From Sciurus carolinensis (taxonomy: Eukaryota > Chordata > Mammalia > Rodentia > Sciuridae), in assembly GCF_902686445.1 (NCBI RefSeq), contig NC_062227.1, forward strand, positions 29,380,777-29,444,776: a stretch of DNA of 64,000 nt, written 5' to 3'. The translations under genes were made by a program, and so were the position numbers. Of the stretch, positions 21,355 to 32,286 are shown one piece after another. Position 1 is the first letter of the stretch. Each line of letters begins with the position of its first letter. The notes under the pieces were generated by a model that saw only the letters and a list, made by a program, of their open reading frames with translations, searched no databases and was not told where the DNA came from.

Positions 21355-21670
21355 TTTTGTTCATGTTGTTGCCTATGAGATGTCCTTCCCCCAGCAATAT
21401 CCATTTGGAGAGTGTCTCCTCATTTTCAAGGACTTTGCTCGAATATTAATTTCTTGGCCCCTCACCAGATTATACATTTATTTTGTGTTCCCATAACATT
21501 TTACACAATTTTTACTGTGACATATGCCATATCGCTGTACTTAGCTTGCTCATGTTCTGTTATACTCATCTGTAAAACATTGCTCTGTTAGTGTGTTTTT
21601 TTCCAACACTAAGCATATTGTCCAGCATACAGTGGCAATTAATGTGCTTTTTATGTATGAAAGGATGGAG
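21355..21670 (+). mobile_element. LINE-2 3' end (probable)
   Basis: 'GAGATGTCCTTCCCCCAGCA', 'GACTTTGCTCGAATATTAAT', 'GTTCCCATAACATTTTACAC' and the tail 'TAAGCATATTGTCCAGCATA..' follow the L2 3' region in order. Confidence 0.55.
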
Positions 21671-22138
21671 GAAACTGAATTCTGAAAATATAAATCAATG
21701 ACCTTAATATTGAATTTGGCAGAATTTTAGAATAGGTTATTAAATACATGTTTTAAAGTGCTTAAAATGAAAATGATATAGTGATAAGATAGTACTTTGT
21801 TAAAATCATTTACTTTTTTGATAGGGTGTGGTTTCATAGGGCTTCTAAATGACTATAGAGTAAATTGAGATATCTGTACAGTGTTTTGTTAAGACTGTTG
21901 TGTTTTTCCTTACATGTAAGATAGATAAGCTGACAGATAAAGTTGGATGAAATAGTAATAGTTGTTTCAATTCTTTATCCTGTGAGAACTTTGACGTCGA
22001 CAGTTTTTTAATCCTTGTAGGATATCTTTGTGTTTTATTTTCTGGTTTTTATGTTTTGCATTTTTATCAGTAACGAATAAACTTTATAGAGGACAAATAT
22101 ATAAAATTTGCGAAGTAACAAAAAACTGTAGAAGGATG
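21671..22138. other. Unassigned stretch
   Basis: AT-rich; nothing is recognised. Confidence 0.4.
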
Positions 22139-22139
22139 T

Positions 22140-22335
22140 GAAATACTTCAAAGAACTAAGATTTTAGAGTCAGATACGCCTAGATTTAAATCTCATTGCA
22201 ACATGAAGTAGCTTTGTAATTTTGGGATATTTAATCTTGTTAATTCTAACTTTCCTTATCTATAAAAAGGGAAAAATATCTGATTGCTAAGGTCCTTGTG
22301 AGTATTCATTATATAAATAATTTCTCAAGCATAAT
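22140..22335 (+). mobile_element. MIR SINE, sense
   Basis: 'TTTTAGAGTCAGATACGCCT' followed by 'AGATTTAAATCTC', 'AGCTTTGTAATTTTGGGATA' and 'TCTATAAAAAGGGAAAAATA' is the tRNA-head-to-core order of MIR, and a worn tail follows. Confidence 0.7.
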
Positions 22336-24572
22336 TATTATAATAATTACTGACTAAAATGTATCTCTTAGATATTAAGGATTTATGATTTTAAAGAATC
22401 ATAATCTTTAAAAAATGCTGTTACTATTGGAACTAATAATACATGATAGAGTTAGGATAATTGTTGTTAACTCCTAGATTTTAGTTTAAATATTAACCGC
22501 TATGCGGTGCTCTAATTTATTAGCTCTTTATTGTAAGATTCAGACTTTAAATTGAGTCCAAACTCATTATGAGTCAACAATGAGACATGATTGACATATA
22601 GAAAAAAATAACAAATTTAATTTTAGCCTAAATAAACAGAAAAATGGTGTCTAGAACAGTTTCTGAGAAAGTCCCAACACTTATATTAGTCAGTCCACAG
22701 CTGGCATATTATGTACATTGGTGGGCAGGGGAGGCATGTGACTGGAAATCATGTCCTGGAGCTGTTTAAAGATGCAGCTTCAATCCCAGCCAATGGCAGG
22801 CTTTGGAAAAAGCAGTATAGCTTTTTGCCATTTTAAAATGATTTTTATGTAAACTAAGTACTAACTTTATCTGGTGTGATCTGAGAGTAGCAAAGATAAC
22901 ATTTAAGCGAGGGAAATTTTTGCTCAATGTAGATAAGAACATTCTTACATTTAGGAATTCTCAAACATTCAGTGACTTGTTTTGTAACACAGGGATTCCC
23001 TTGCCACTCCACCTACCCCTAGGGGTGTTTTAAGATTGGGCAGTCACCTGTTAAGCCACTGTAGAGTTTATGGTGCTGAGTTGGCAGTGGTATCAATGAG
23101 CTCTAAGGTCTAACACATTCCAGAACCTGTTAGCTTTGGTAGTCTATAAAACCTTTGCTTTTTTTTTCTTTTTTTAATTTAACTTATTTTGTGCATTTAA
23201 AATGATGTATTAGGGTATATATCACACATCTCTTCAGAAGTCATTTTAGGTCAATAGAAAATATTTTTCTGTCGTATAGAACTGGTTTGATGCACAGTTT
23301 TGTCCTTTGCTATTTTGTGACAATTTTAAGGTCAATGTATTAATGTCTTAATCTCTCTGAATCTCATTTGAACAAGAGAAAACATCTTATCAGATATTCA
23401 GCAAGATTAAACACAATAGAATAATTATTTATGGCACGCATTAGCTCTTTAAATAGATCTCTGTTTTGATTTTACCCTAGATGTTGTGGGTTTATATGAA
23501 AATTATAACATTGGAGAAAATTCTCTGCCAAGTGATTCACTGACAGGTGGCAAATCAGTCAGGGTCTGTCACTTGACGTTTTAATACCAGGTAAGCTTCT
23601 GGAGACAGCCTTGTTTTCATAGCTAACCTATTTGGTTTGGAAAAAAAAAATCTGAATTCTCAGCTTATTTGAGGACTGGCATGCATGCCACTCACATGAA
23701 CGAAGTTGTTGTCAAAGGCCACATTTTCACATGTTATTCCAGCCTGGAGAGTGAAGACAGAGTATGTTGGCAGAGTCAATCAAGTAAAAGCAGGGGAAGG
23801 ATTTTACAGTGTTGTTGCTCTCACCCAAGGGCAGGTGTTGCTTAGGTAACTGCTCTACTGCCGCCATGTGCTGTGACAGGGTCTGTGGCAGGAGTAACAG
23901 CCCCGTGCAAGCTCAGATCTCTGACAGGCCTGGAATGAAGACATCTGTTTTCCTTGGGAAAGTGTGAGGCGATGTGGTTAATACAGAGGCATATTTAAAT
24001 CAAAGGCATAAGCATTCCTGAGCTTACTCAGAATTACATGTGATAACGGGGAATGGTTTTATTCTCTTCACACCAGTTTCTCACACCCCCCCTTTCTTAG
24101 TTATAGAAAAGTGAGTTTTGAGAAATATTGAATGACTTTGGGGGGATTGTTGATTTTTTATTTTCCTTTGTGTTCAGGTGTCATGAAGCCTACGACATTC
24201 AAAAGTTGAGCAGTGGGTCAAAGCAGTGAAAATAAAGGATTTGGGGTCATTTTGGATGATAACTAAAAGTTAATGATATGTTTTGAAAACTCCCAAGGTT
24301 ATGCATGATTACTGATTGACCTTAAGAAGGCTGTTAACGGATCTACATCCCCATCTTCTTATCTTAAATCATGATTATGAGATAAATCATGGGGCCCAGG
24401 CACTGAGGTTCCTTCTCTCCAGGACTCTGCCATTTCTGAAGAAGGACCTTTGCCCTGGGGTGTGTACTGCAAGGATTATGGAGACACTCAAATGACCCAG
24501 CCCGCTTTCATGAGGCATTGAAACTAGCATGTGATTGACAGCCCCATCATGTGGAAGAAGAGCATTTCAAGA
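22336..24572. other. Unassigned stretch, partly GC-richer
   Basis: I recognise no repeat in most of this interval, one of the longest such runs in the window. The part from about 23560 to 23960 is less AT-rich and less repetitive than its surroundings. No open frame over 60 codons occurs. Function cannot be read from sequence alone. Confidence 0.45.

Positions 24573-24573
<1 letters not shown>

Positions 24574-24614
<41 letters not shown>
24574..24614. repeat. (CA)n microsatellite
   Basis: About 20 CA units, pure except for the GCGC at the left edge. Confidence 0.97.
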
Positions 24615-24615
<1 letters not shown>

Positions 24616-24724
24616 GGCTTAGTTGTTAGAGGAAAAGGAGACTGAGACTGAGCAAATAACAAATGCCCACTATTATTTTTTTAAATCTCAATTTGATATT
24701 TTTTCCTCTCCCAACTCTTACTTT

Positions 24725-24850
24725 TTATATTTGTGAAACATAGTATATTTATTATATGTCATATTGTATATATTATATATCATGACACATTATATATTAT
24801 ATTCTCTATATATTACATTACATATGCATATATGTATGTATGTATGTATT
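24725..24850. repeat. AT-rich tract ending in (TATG)n
   Basis: Alternating TATAT/ATTATA text is followed by five TATG-like units (about 24828-24848) that abut a SINE tail. Confidence 0.85.
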
Positions 24851-25048
24851 TGGTGCTGAGGATTGAACACAAGGGCACTGAGCTAAATCCTCAGTCCTTC
24901 ATTTTTTTTTTTTAATTTGAAATATGGTCTCCCTAAGTTGTTGAAGGTCCCTAAATTGCTGTACTGACCTTGAACTTGTTATTCTCCTGCTTCACCTTCC
25001 TAAATTGCTGGGATTACAAGGACAATGCCACTGTGCCCAGCTCTTTGA
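24849..25048 (-). mobile_element. Composite B1-ID (dimeric) SINE, antisense
   Basis: The ID half lies at 24849-24900 ('TTGGTGCTGAGGATTGAACA', '..GAGCTAAATCCTCAGTCC'). A T-rich linker follows, then a 7SL-derived B1 half ('GCTGGGATTACAAGGACAAT', 'CACTGTGCCCAGCTC') in antisense. The dimer is typical of Sciuridae, which supports the organism call. Confidence 0.85.
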
Positions 25049-25507
25049 TTTTATTTATTTTTATTTTCGCATATCAATTATACAGAATAGTGTTTTTTTA
25101 TTGTGGTATGTTCAAACATGCATATAACATAAAGTTAATTTCACTCCCTAATATCCTCCCGCATCCTGTTTCCCTTAATTCTCTAAGCTAATGGCTTCCC
25201 ATCTGCATTCACAAAGTCTTCTTTACCCTACCCTCTGGTTTCCACATGTAAGAGAAAGTCATATGGTAGTTGTCTTCTTGACTCTGGCTTATTTTGCCAG
25301 ATGAATGATCTCTATTTCCATCCATTTTACTGCAAATGACATACTTGCAATTTTCTTTATGGTCAAATGACACGCCACTGTGTGTGTATGATATCTATCT
25401 ATTTGTATATCACATTGTCCATTCATCTGTTGTTGGAGACCTAGGTTGATTCCATAATTTGACTGATATGAATGTTGCCACTATGAACATAGGCATGCAT
25501 GTCTCTA

Positions 25508-25626
25508 AAATATGCTGATTCTTTTTCTTTTTCTTTTGCAGTGCTGGGGATTGAACTCAGGGCTTTGTGCTTGCGAGGCAAGCACTCTACCAACTGAGCT
25601 ATATCCCCAGCCCAAATATGCTGATT
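25508..25626 (-). mobile_element. ID-type SINE with 13-bp TSD, inside the old L1
   Basis: The duplication AAATATGCTGATT lies at 25508-25520 and 25614-25626. In antisense between them are a T-rich tail, 'TGCTGGGGATTGAACTCAGG', 'CGAGGCAAGCACTCTACCAA' and 'CTGAGCTATATCCCCAGCCC'. Both RNA polymerase III boxes look intact, so the copy is young. Confidence 0.97.
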
Positions 25627-26448
25627 TTAATCATTTTGTATAAATACTGAGAAGTGGTATAGCTGGATCATATGGTACTTCTATTTGTAGATTTTTAAGA
25701 AACCTCCACACTGATTTCCATAGTCACCGTATTAAGTTGCATTTCCAGCAACAAGTATATGAGAGTTTATTTTTCCCTGTTCTTCACCAGGATATATCAT
25801 TATTTGTATTCTTGATGATTGCCATTCTGACTACCGTGAGATAGAATCTCAGTTTAATTTTGATTTGCATTTCCCTGATGGCTAAAGATGAATAATACAT
25901 TTTCATATAATTGTTAGCCTTTTCTTTCAAGAATTGTCTGTTCAGTTTATTTGCCCATTTATTGAATAGGCCATTTGCTTTTTGGTTTTGAGATTTTTGA
26001 GTTCTTTATGTACTGGGGATAATAATCCTCTGTTGGAAGAGTAGCTGGCAAAAATTTTATCCCATTCTACGGGTTCTCTTGTCAGGCTGTTAATTGTTTC
26101 CTTTTTTGTGCAGATGCTTTTTAATTTTATACTATCCCTTTATCAATTTTTGCTATTATTTCCTAAACTATAGGAGTCCTATGCAGGAAATATTTTCCAG
26201 TGCCTATATGCTTTTTCTTTTAGCAACTGCAAAGTTTCTAGTCTTATACCTTGATCTTCAATTCATTTTGAACTGACTTTTGAGCAGGGTGAGAGAGAGG
26301 GACCTAATTTTAATCTACTTAGGAATATCTCGTTATCCCAGCATCCTGTGTTAAAAAGACTATGTTTTCTCTACTACATGTATTTTGTACCTTTGTTGAG
26401 AATCAGAGACTAACTGTAAGTGTTTTTCTCTGTGTTATCTGAGGTGTT

Positions 26449-26886
26449 CTATTGGCCTATGTGTCTACTTTGATGTGAATACCATGCTATTGTTTTCCTT
26501 ACTATGGCTCTGTAGTGCAATTTGAAACTGGTCATTGTGATGTCTCCAGCTTTGCTCTTTTTACTCAGGATTACTTTGGTTATTCTGGATCTCTTATTTT
26601 CTATATGAATGTTTGGGCTATTTTTTTTTTTTTTTTTTAGTTCTGAGAAGAATATCATTGGTATTTTGGTGGAGATGCATTGAATCTGTAAGATGGCATT
26701 TGGTAACATGGTCATTTTAATGATATAAATTCTGCCAATGCATGAAAATGAGAGGTCTTTCCAGCTTCTAGTGTCTTCTTCAGTTTTTTTAAGTGTTCTA
26801 TAATTTTCCTTGTAGAATTCTTTCACCTCCTTGATTAGGTTTATTTCTATGAATTTTATTTTTTTAAAATTTTTTAAAGCTACCAT
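26449..26886 (-). pseudogene. LINE-1 ORF2p remnant
   Basis: A 145-codon open frame corresponds to the part of ORF2p after the reverse-transcriptase core (RIYIIKMTMLPNAILQ.., then KAGDITMTSFKLHYRAI, ending in ..AWYSHQSRHIGQ). It contains an internal K run from an A-tract expansion. It is a chance-preserved window in a dead element. Confidence 0.85.
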
Positions 26887-27514
26887 GAATAGAATTATTT
26901 TTCTGATTTTTTTCTTTTCAAAGATTCATTATTTAATATGTAGAAAAGTTATTGAATTTTGTATGTTGATTTTGTATCTTGTTACTTTGCTGACTTTGTC
27001 TATTAGTTCTAGAAGCCTTTTGGTGGATCTTTTAGTCTTGTGAGTATAGGACCATACCATCTGCAAACAAGGACAGTTTGACTTCTTTCCTTTTATTTTT
27101 TCTCTTGATGAATTGCTCTGTATAAAATTTCATGCCCTATGTTGAACAGGTGAAAATGGACATCTTTTCTTGTTTTTGATTTTAGAGAAAATTCAGTTTT
27201 TTCCATTCAGTATGATGTTGATTTTATGTTCGTCATATATAACTTTTATGATGTTGAGGTAAGTTTCTTCCATTCCTAGTTTATTCAGGGATGTTGTCAT
27301 AAGGGCTATTGAATTTTGTTAAAGGCTTTTACTGCATCTTTTGAGATGAGTGTGATTTTTCTCCTTGTTTCTATGTTTGTGGCATATTACATTAATTGAT
27401 TTGCATATGTTGATCCACCCTTGCATCCTTAGAATAAAATGACTTGACCCTGATGTATGATTTTTTTAAATGTGTTGTTTCATTCAGTTTACAAGTATTT
27501 TATTAAGAATTTTT

Positions 27515-28371
27515 GGAAGACCAAGATGGTGGACCAGAGGGTGACTGCATCTCATATTGCTCCAGAACTCAGGATTCAAGAAGAGGAGGTATTGAGAGAC
27601 TTGGGACCAACTCAGAGCTGCTGGGTGAGTCTCTCCCACTGGGCGAGGCTCCCCTGCCAGGACAGTACCCCTGGAACACAGGGAACTTCGTGGAGAAGAG
27701 TTGCCCAGCGAGCCTCCCCAACTGGAGCAGTGAACCCGGACAACCAGGAGAGTTGCAGAGGAGGGATGCCCAGCGAGAGGCTTCTGCACAGAGCTAAGCT
27801 CACCCCAACCCTGGTGGCAGGCCCTGACCACAGAAAACTTCTTGGAGGAGGACTGACCAGAGGGAGACTCCCTCGCAGGGCCAGGATCCCCAACCCAGGT
27901 AGTAGCTCCAGACCACAGGGAACTTCTCAGAGGAGAGCTGCCCAGTGAGACTTCCCCACCGGGTAAGTCTTCCCTGCTGGGTGAGGCTTTCCCACCAGAG
28001 TGGTAGAACCAGAGACCCAGGCTCAGACCAGCTATGCTCCATCCACAGTCTAGTAACCCTTTGACTGACCATCAGTCAACAAGTGGAGGTGCCTCTGCCC
28101 ACAAACAAGGAATATACTCCACCTGAAGGTCACCATCCTTAGAGGGGCAGCTTCCTTGTTAATCACTGCATCATCAAGTTCCTCAAAGACTTCAGGCTAC
28201 TCAAGGCTAGGAGGTAAATTATTGGAAATCTACAGGGACACTAGAAGTCATTAGGGGCAATCTGTAATATCTAAGAGTTTCACTACTAGAGGGGTAGATA
28301 CCTGAGCAATATGAGAAAACAAGGGAAGAAAATGTCCCAAACATACCTAGATGCTACATCAATAATATCCA
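27515..28371 (+). promoter_or_regulatory. LINE-1 5' UTR / internal promoter
   Basis: It opens with an A/G motif containing CAAGATGGTGG, which resembles the YY1 core (complement of CCATCTT) known at the +1 region of L1s. A GC-rich stretch with repeated 'GGAACTTC' and 'CCCAGCGAG/CCCAGTGAG' units (27680-27980) follows. The repeated 'AGGGAACTTC..GGAGGAGAG(T/C)TGCCCAG' blocks suggest tandem monomer-like structure. Long overlapping frames on both strands here arise from GC-rich repeat composition. Confidence 0.75.
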
Positions 28372-29316
28372 ATGACAGCATGGCAGAAGATGTCAGAAAG
28401 GGAGTTCAGAATGTACATAATTAAAATGATCAGAGAAGCAAACGAGGAGATGAAAGAGCAAATGCAGGCATTGAATGATCGTACCAATCGACAGTTAAAA
28501 GAGCAAATGCGGGAAGCAAAAGATCATTTCAATAGAGTTAGAGATACTGAAAAAACCAAACAGAAATCCTTGAAATGAAGGAAACAATAAACCAAATTAA
28601 AAACTCCATAGAAAGCATAACCAATAGGATAGAACACCTGGAAGACAGAACCTCAGACATTGAAGACAAAATATTTAATCTTGAAACAAAGTTGACCAAA
28701 CAGAGAAGATGGCAAGAAATCATGAATAGAATCTACAGGAATTATAGGATATCATGAAAAGGCCAAATTTAAGAATTATTGGGATTGAGGAAGGCACAGA
28801 GAAACAAACCAAAGGAATGAACAATCTATTCAATGAAATAATATCAGAAAAATTACCAAATCTGAAGAATGAAATGGAAAATCAAGTACAAAAGGCTTAT
28901 AGGACTCAAAATACACAAAATTACAACAGACCCACACCAAGGCACATTATTATGAAAATACCTAACATACAAAATAAAGACAGAATTTTAAAGGCTGTGA
29001 GAGAAAAAAAACAAATTACATTCGGGGGAAACCAATAAGAATATCAGCAGATTTTTTAACTCAGACCCTAAAAGCTAGAAGGGCTTGAAACAACAATTTT
29101 CAAACTCTGAAAGAAAATGGATGCCAGCCAAGAATCTTATACCCAGAAAAAATTACCTTCAGATTTAAAAATGAATTAAAATCCTTCCATGATAAACAAA
29201 AGCTAAAAGAATTTACAAAAAGAAAGCTGGCACTACAGAACATTCTCAGCAAAATATTCCATGAGGAAGAGATGAAAAACATCAATGTAAATCAGCAAAG
29301 GGAGGAACTACCCTAA
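28372..29316 (+). pseudogene. LINE-1 ORF1 (ORF1p), frameshifted
   Basis: ORF1p is the RNA-binding, trimer-forming L1 chaperone. Its pieces can be read in order: an acidic/basic coiled-coil part (28372-28578 and 28575-28757; heptad-like ..NRIEHLEDRTSDIEDKI..), the RRM-like part starting RPNLRIIGIEEGTEK (28760), and the C-terminal domain with TPRHIIMKIPN (28940). It continues in another frame through 'QPRILYPEKI' (about 29125) to a stop at 29314-29316. At least three breaks divide the frame, so the protein cannot be made. Confidence 0.92.
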
Positions 29317-29363
29317 AGGAATAGCCAAATAAAGGAGAAACCAAGTCGTGTCAAAAAACAAAA

Positions 29364-30203
29364 ATGAGCCAAATGATCAGGAATACAAATCATATCTCAA
29401 TAAAAACCCTGAATGTTAATGGCCTGAACTCATCTATCAAAAGTCATAGACTGAAAAATTGGATTAAAAAGAAAGATCCAACAATATGTTGCTTGCAAGA
29501 GACTCATCTCATAGAAAGAGATACAGACAGACTAAAGGGGAAAGGATGGGAAAAAACATACCATGCACATGGACTCAGCAAAAGAGCCAGAGTATCCATC
29601 CTCATATCAGATAATGTGGACTTCAAGCCAAAGTTAGTAAGAAGGGATAAAGAAGAACATTTCATACTGCTTAAGGGAAGCATAAATCAGCAAGACATAA
29701 CAATCATAAATATCTATGCCCCGAACAGTGGCTCAGCTATGTACGTCAAACAAATCCTTCTCAATTCCAGGAATCAAATAGACCACAGCACAATAATACT
29801 AGGAGACTTTAATACACCTCTCTCACCACTGGACAGATTTTCCAAACAAAAATTGAACAAAGAAACCATAGGTCTCAATAACACAATCAATAATTTAGAC
29901 TTAACAGACATATATAGAATATACCATACAAAAAAGAGCAAATACACTTTCTTCTCAGCAGCACATGAATCCTTCTCTAAAACAGACCATATTCTATGCC
30001 ACAAAGCTACTGTTAGCAAATATAAGAAGATAGAGATACTACCTTGTATTCTATCAAATCATAATGGATTGAGACTAGAAGTAAATGACAGAATAAAAAA
30101 CAGAAACTACTCCAACAGCTGGAGATTAAATAATATGCTATTGAATAATGAATGGATAACAGAAGACATCGGGGGAAATAAAAAAATTCTTAGAGGTAAA
30201 TGA
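29364..30203 (+). pseudogene. LINE-1 ORF2p endonuclease domain, truncated
   Basis: A 279-codon frame starts MSQMIRNTNHISIKTLNVNG. APE-type endonuclease motifs are visible: LNVNGL near residue 17, CLQETHL near 43-49 (catalytic Glu), NIYAPNSGS near 117, GDFNTPLSPLDR near 148, and SKTDHIL near 206. The position usually SDH reads SNH (near 233). In intact L1 this domain nicks TTTT/AA-like sites. A frameshift near 30182 ends it (..GGNKKILRGK-stop) where EVNENKD-type sequence should continue; that text is still present in another frame. Confidence 0.95.
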
Positions 30204-30933
30204 GAACAAAGATGCATCATATTAAAATCTCTGGGACACTATGAAAGCAGTACATAGAGGAAGATTTATTTCATAGAGCGTATTCAATAAAAGAAGAAAA
30301 AAATCAACAGATAAATGACCTAACACTACAGCTCAAAGCCCTAAAAAAAGAAGAACAGATCAACACTACAACAAGAATACAAATAACCCAATCAACAAAT
30401 GGGCTAAGGAAATAAGCAGACACTTCACAGAAGAAGATCTACAAGCAATCAACAGATATATGAAAGAATGTTCAACATCTTTAGTAATAAGAGAAATGAA
30501 AATCAAAACTACCTTAAGATTTATCTCACCCCAATTAGAATGGCGATTATCAAGAATACAAGCAACAATAGGTGTTGTTGAGGATGTGGGAAAAAAGGTA
30601 CACTCATACATTGCTGGTGGGGTTGCATATTGGTGCAGCCACTCTGGAAAGCAGTGTGGAGATTCATTAGAAAACTTGGAATGGAACCACCATTTGACCC
30701 AGCTATCCCACTCTTTGGCCTATACCCAGAGGACTTAAAATCAGCATACTACAGAGATACAGCCACATCAATGTTCACAGCTGCTCAGTTCACAATAGCC
30801 AGATTGTGGAACCAGCCTAGATGCCCTTCAGTTGATGAATGGATAAAGAAACCATGGTATAAAAATATAATGGAAATTTACTCAGCCATAAAGAATAATA
30901 AAATTATGGCATTTTCAGGCAAATGGGTGAAAT
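30204..30933 (+). pseudogene. LINE-1 ORF2 remainder with large internal deletion
   Basis: 30204-30366 continues the linker (in-frame text ..[18 protein letters not shown]). At about 30368-30375 it jumps to the C-terminal part (NTNNP-like, then ..[19 protein letters not shown], ..[11 protein letters not shown]..). The missing block holds the whole reverse-transcriptase core with its FADD box. It ends with WIKKPWYKNIMEIYSAIKNN and a stop near 30933. Confidence 0.9.
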
Positions 30934-31224
30934 AGAGAATATCATGCTAAGTGAGATAAGCCAATCCAAAAAAACCAAAGGATGAATGATCTCTCTGATA
31001 AGCAGATGATAACCTATAATGGAGGGTTGGAGGGGGGCAGGAATGGAGGAAGGAGGGACTGTATAGAGGGAAAAAGGGGTAGGAGGGGTGGGGGAAGGAA
31101 AAAATAACAGAATGAATGAAACACTATTACCCTATTTAAATGTGTGGTTACACAAATGGTATGTCTCTATTTCATGTACAACCAGAGAAAAAAGTTGTGC
31201 CTCATTTGTTTACATTAGCAAAAA
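30934..31224 (+). mobile_element. LINE-1 3' UTR and A-rich tail of the 27.5-kb element
   Basis: The G-rich block 'GGAGGGTTGGAGGGGGGCAG' and 'GGGGTAGGAGGGGTGGGGGA' is followed by 'TTACCCTATTTAAATG', 'ACACAAATGGTATG', and a short tail 'TAGCAAAAAA'. The text closely matches the twin-primed L1 at 8.2-8.5 kb, except for the telomere-like tract there. Confidence 0.9.
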
Positions 31225-31234
31225 AAGAATTTTT

Positions 31235-32284
31235 TCATCTATGTTCATCAAGAAATTTGGTCTGTAATACTCTTGATGTGTGCTTATTCAGGTTCAGTAT
31301 TAGGGTGATAACTTGCTTCACAGAATGAGTTTGGAAGCATTCCCCTCTATTCATGGAATAATTTGAGGTGCATTGATGTTAGTCCTTATTTAAGATTTGG
31401 TAAAATTCAGCTGTGAATTCATCTGTCTTGGACTTTTCTTTATTGAGAGTCTTTGAAAATTATTTCTTCAATATCTTTACCGGCTCTCGGCCTGTTTTAG
31501 TTTTCTATACCCTCTTACTTCAATTTGGGTAGGTCATGTGTTTCTATGAATTTATCTATTTTTTTCCCAGATTTTCTAATATATTGGTATAAAAGTTTCC
31601 AAAGTTGTCCCTAACAATCCTCTGGATTTCAGGTATATCTATTTTAATACCCCAATTTTTATCTTTAATTTTATTAATTTGGGCCTTCTCTCTCTTTCTT
31701 TTGGTTTGTTTAGCTGAGGGTTTACTAACCTTATTTAATCTTTGTTTCATTGACCCTAGGCCCTCTTATTTTAAAGTTTCTGATGAGAAATCTGCTCTTC
31801 TTCTGATGGGTTTGCCTTTATAAACGACTTGACACTTCCATCTTGCAGCTCTTAAAATCTGTTCTTTATTCTGAATTTTTGCCTTTTTAACTATAATATT
31901 TCACAGGCAGGTTCTTTTCTGGTTGTGTCTAACTGGTGTTTTAAATGCCTCCCATAGATGTATGTCCATCTCAATCCCCAGATAAGGGGAATTTCCTGCT
32001 AGTATTTTACTGATTAAGTTTATGTGCCATTAGCTTGTGTCTATTCTCCTTCCTCAAGATCTGTGAGTCTTAAATTTCGTCTTGTACTACTGTACCAGAG
32101 CTCTTGTATATTTTGTTCACAGTTGTTTTTCTTTATTGTTGTCTGAAGTTTATAGTTCATCCACCTTGTCTTTGAGTCATTGTTTTCTTTCTTTAGCTTG
32201 ATCTAGTCTATTTCTGAGCTTTCCATTTAATTTACTTGCCTTATTGAATTTTCATTTTTTAGATTTCTAATTGGCTCTTTGAGA
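31235..32284 (-). mobile_element. Old LINE-1 antisense (part 2 of 3): ORF2, then 5'-region text
   Basis: ORF2 resumes exactly where 27504 stopped ('CATCTATGTTCATCAAG', then 'GTATTAGGGTGATAACTTGC', complements of the reverse-transcriptase region). Near 31770 the text switches to what I recognise as the antisense 5' region of ancient L1s ('TTTCTGATGAGAAATCTGCT', 'CTGATGGGTTTGCCTTTATA'), which would skip ORF1 and the endonuclease. This is an internal deletion or a junction of two elements. Confidence 0.7.
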
Positions 32285-32286
32285 AT

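Larger units (their letters stand above)
25050..27504 (-). mobile_element. Old LINE-1, 3' UTR and ORF2, antisense (part 1 of 3)
   Basis: The 3' UTR complement starts near 25050, then ORF2 is read backwards. Landmarks are 'TTATTTTGCCAGATGAATGA' (25290), the cysteine-rich C-terminal region (25700-25900), 'TTTGATTTGCATTTCCCTGA' (25858) and 'GGTCATTTTAATGATATAAA' (26710). Codons on the reverse strand are still legible (at 26449-26886: IGRIYIIKMTMLPNAILQIQ). It is interrupted by an ID SINE at 25521 and a complete younger L1 at 27515. It continues at 31235. Confidence 0.9.
27505..31234 (+). mobile_element. LINE-1 with 5' UTR, ORF1, 5' and 3' parts of ORF2; internally deleted; 10-bp TSD
   Basis: The duplication AAGAATTTTT at 27505-27514 and 31225-31234 brackets the element. 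The 5' end starts with a classic 'GGAAGACCAAGATGGTGGAC'. Then come a GC-rich 5' UTR (27515-28371), ORF1 (28372-29316), ORF2 endonuclease (29364-30203), a junction near 30368-30375 that drops the middle of ORF2, the ORF2 C-terminal part (to about 30933), a G-rich 3' UTR and a short A-rich tail. At 3.7 kb it is well short of a full-length L1 (about 6-7 kb). It split the old antisense L1; host text resumes exactly at the duplication. It cannot move on its own. Confidence 0.96.

Noticed and set aside
25521..25613. tRNA gene (ID SINE heads look tRNA-like)
   Set aside because: These are tRNA-derived SINEs with A tails and target-site duplications, not folded tRNA genes. The same applies to the copies near 5.4, 15.1, 43.2, 43.3 and 59.6 kb.
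27457..28072. Several overlapping open frames of 90-163 codons on both strands, proline/arginine-rich
   Set aside because: They lie in the GC-rich repeated L1 5' UTR, overlap on both strands, and show no known domain. Composition explains their length.
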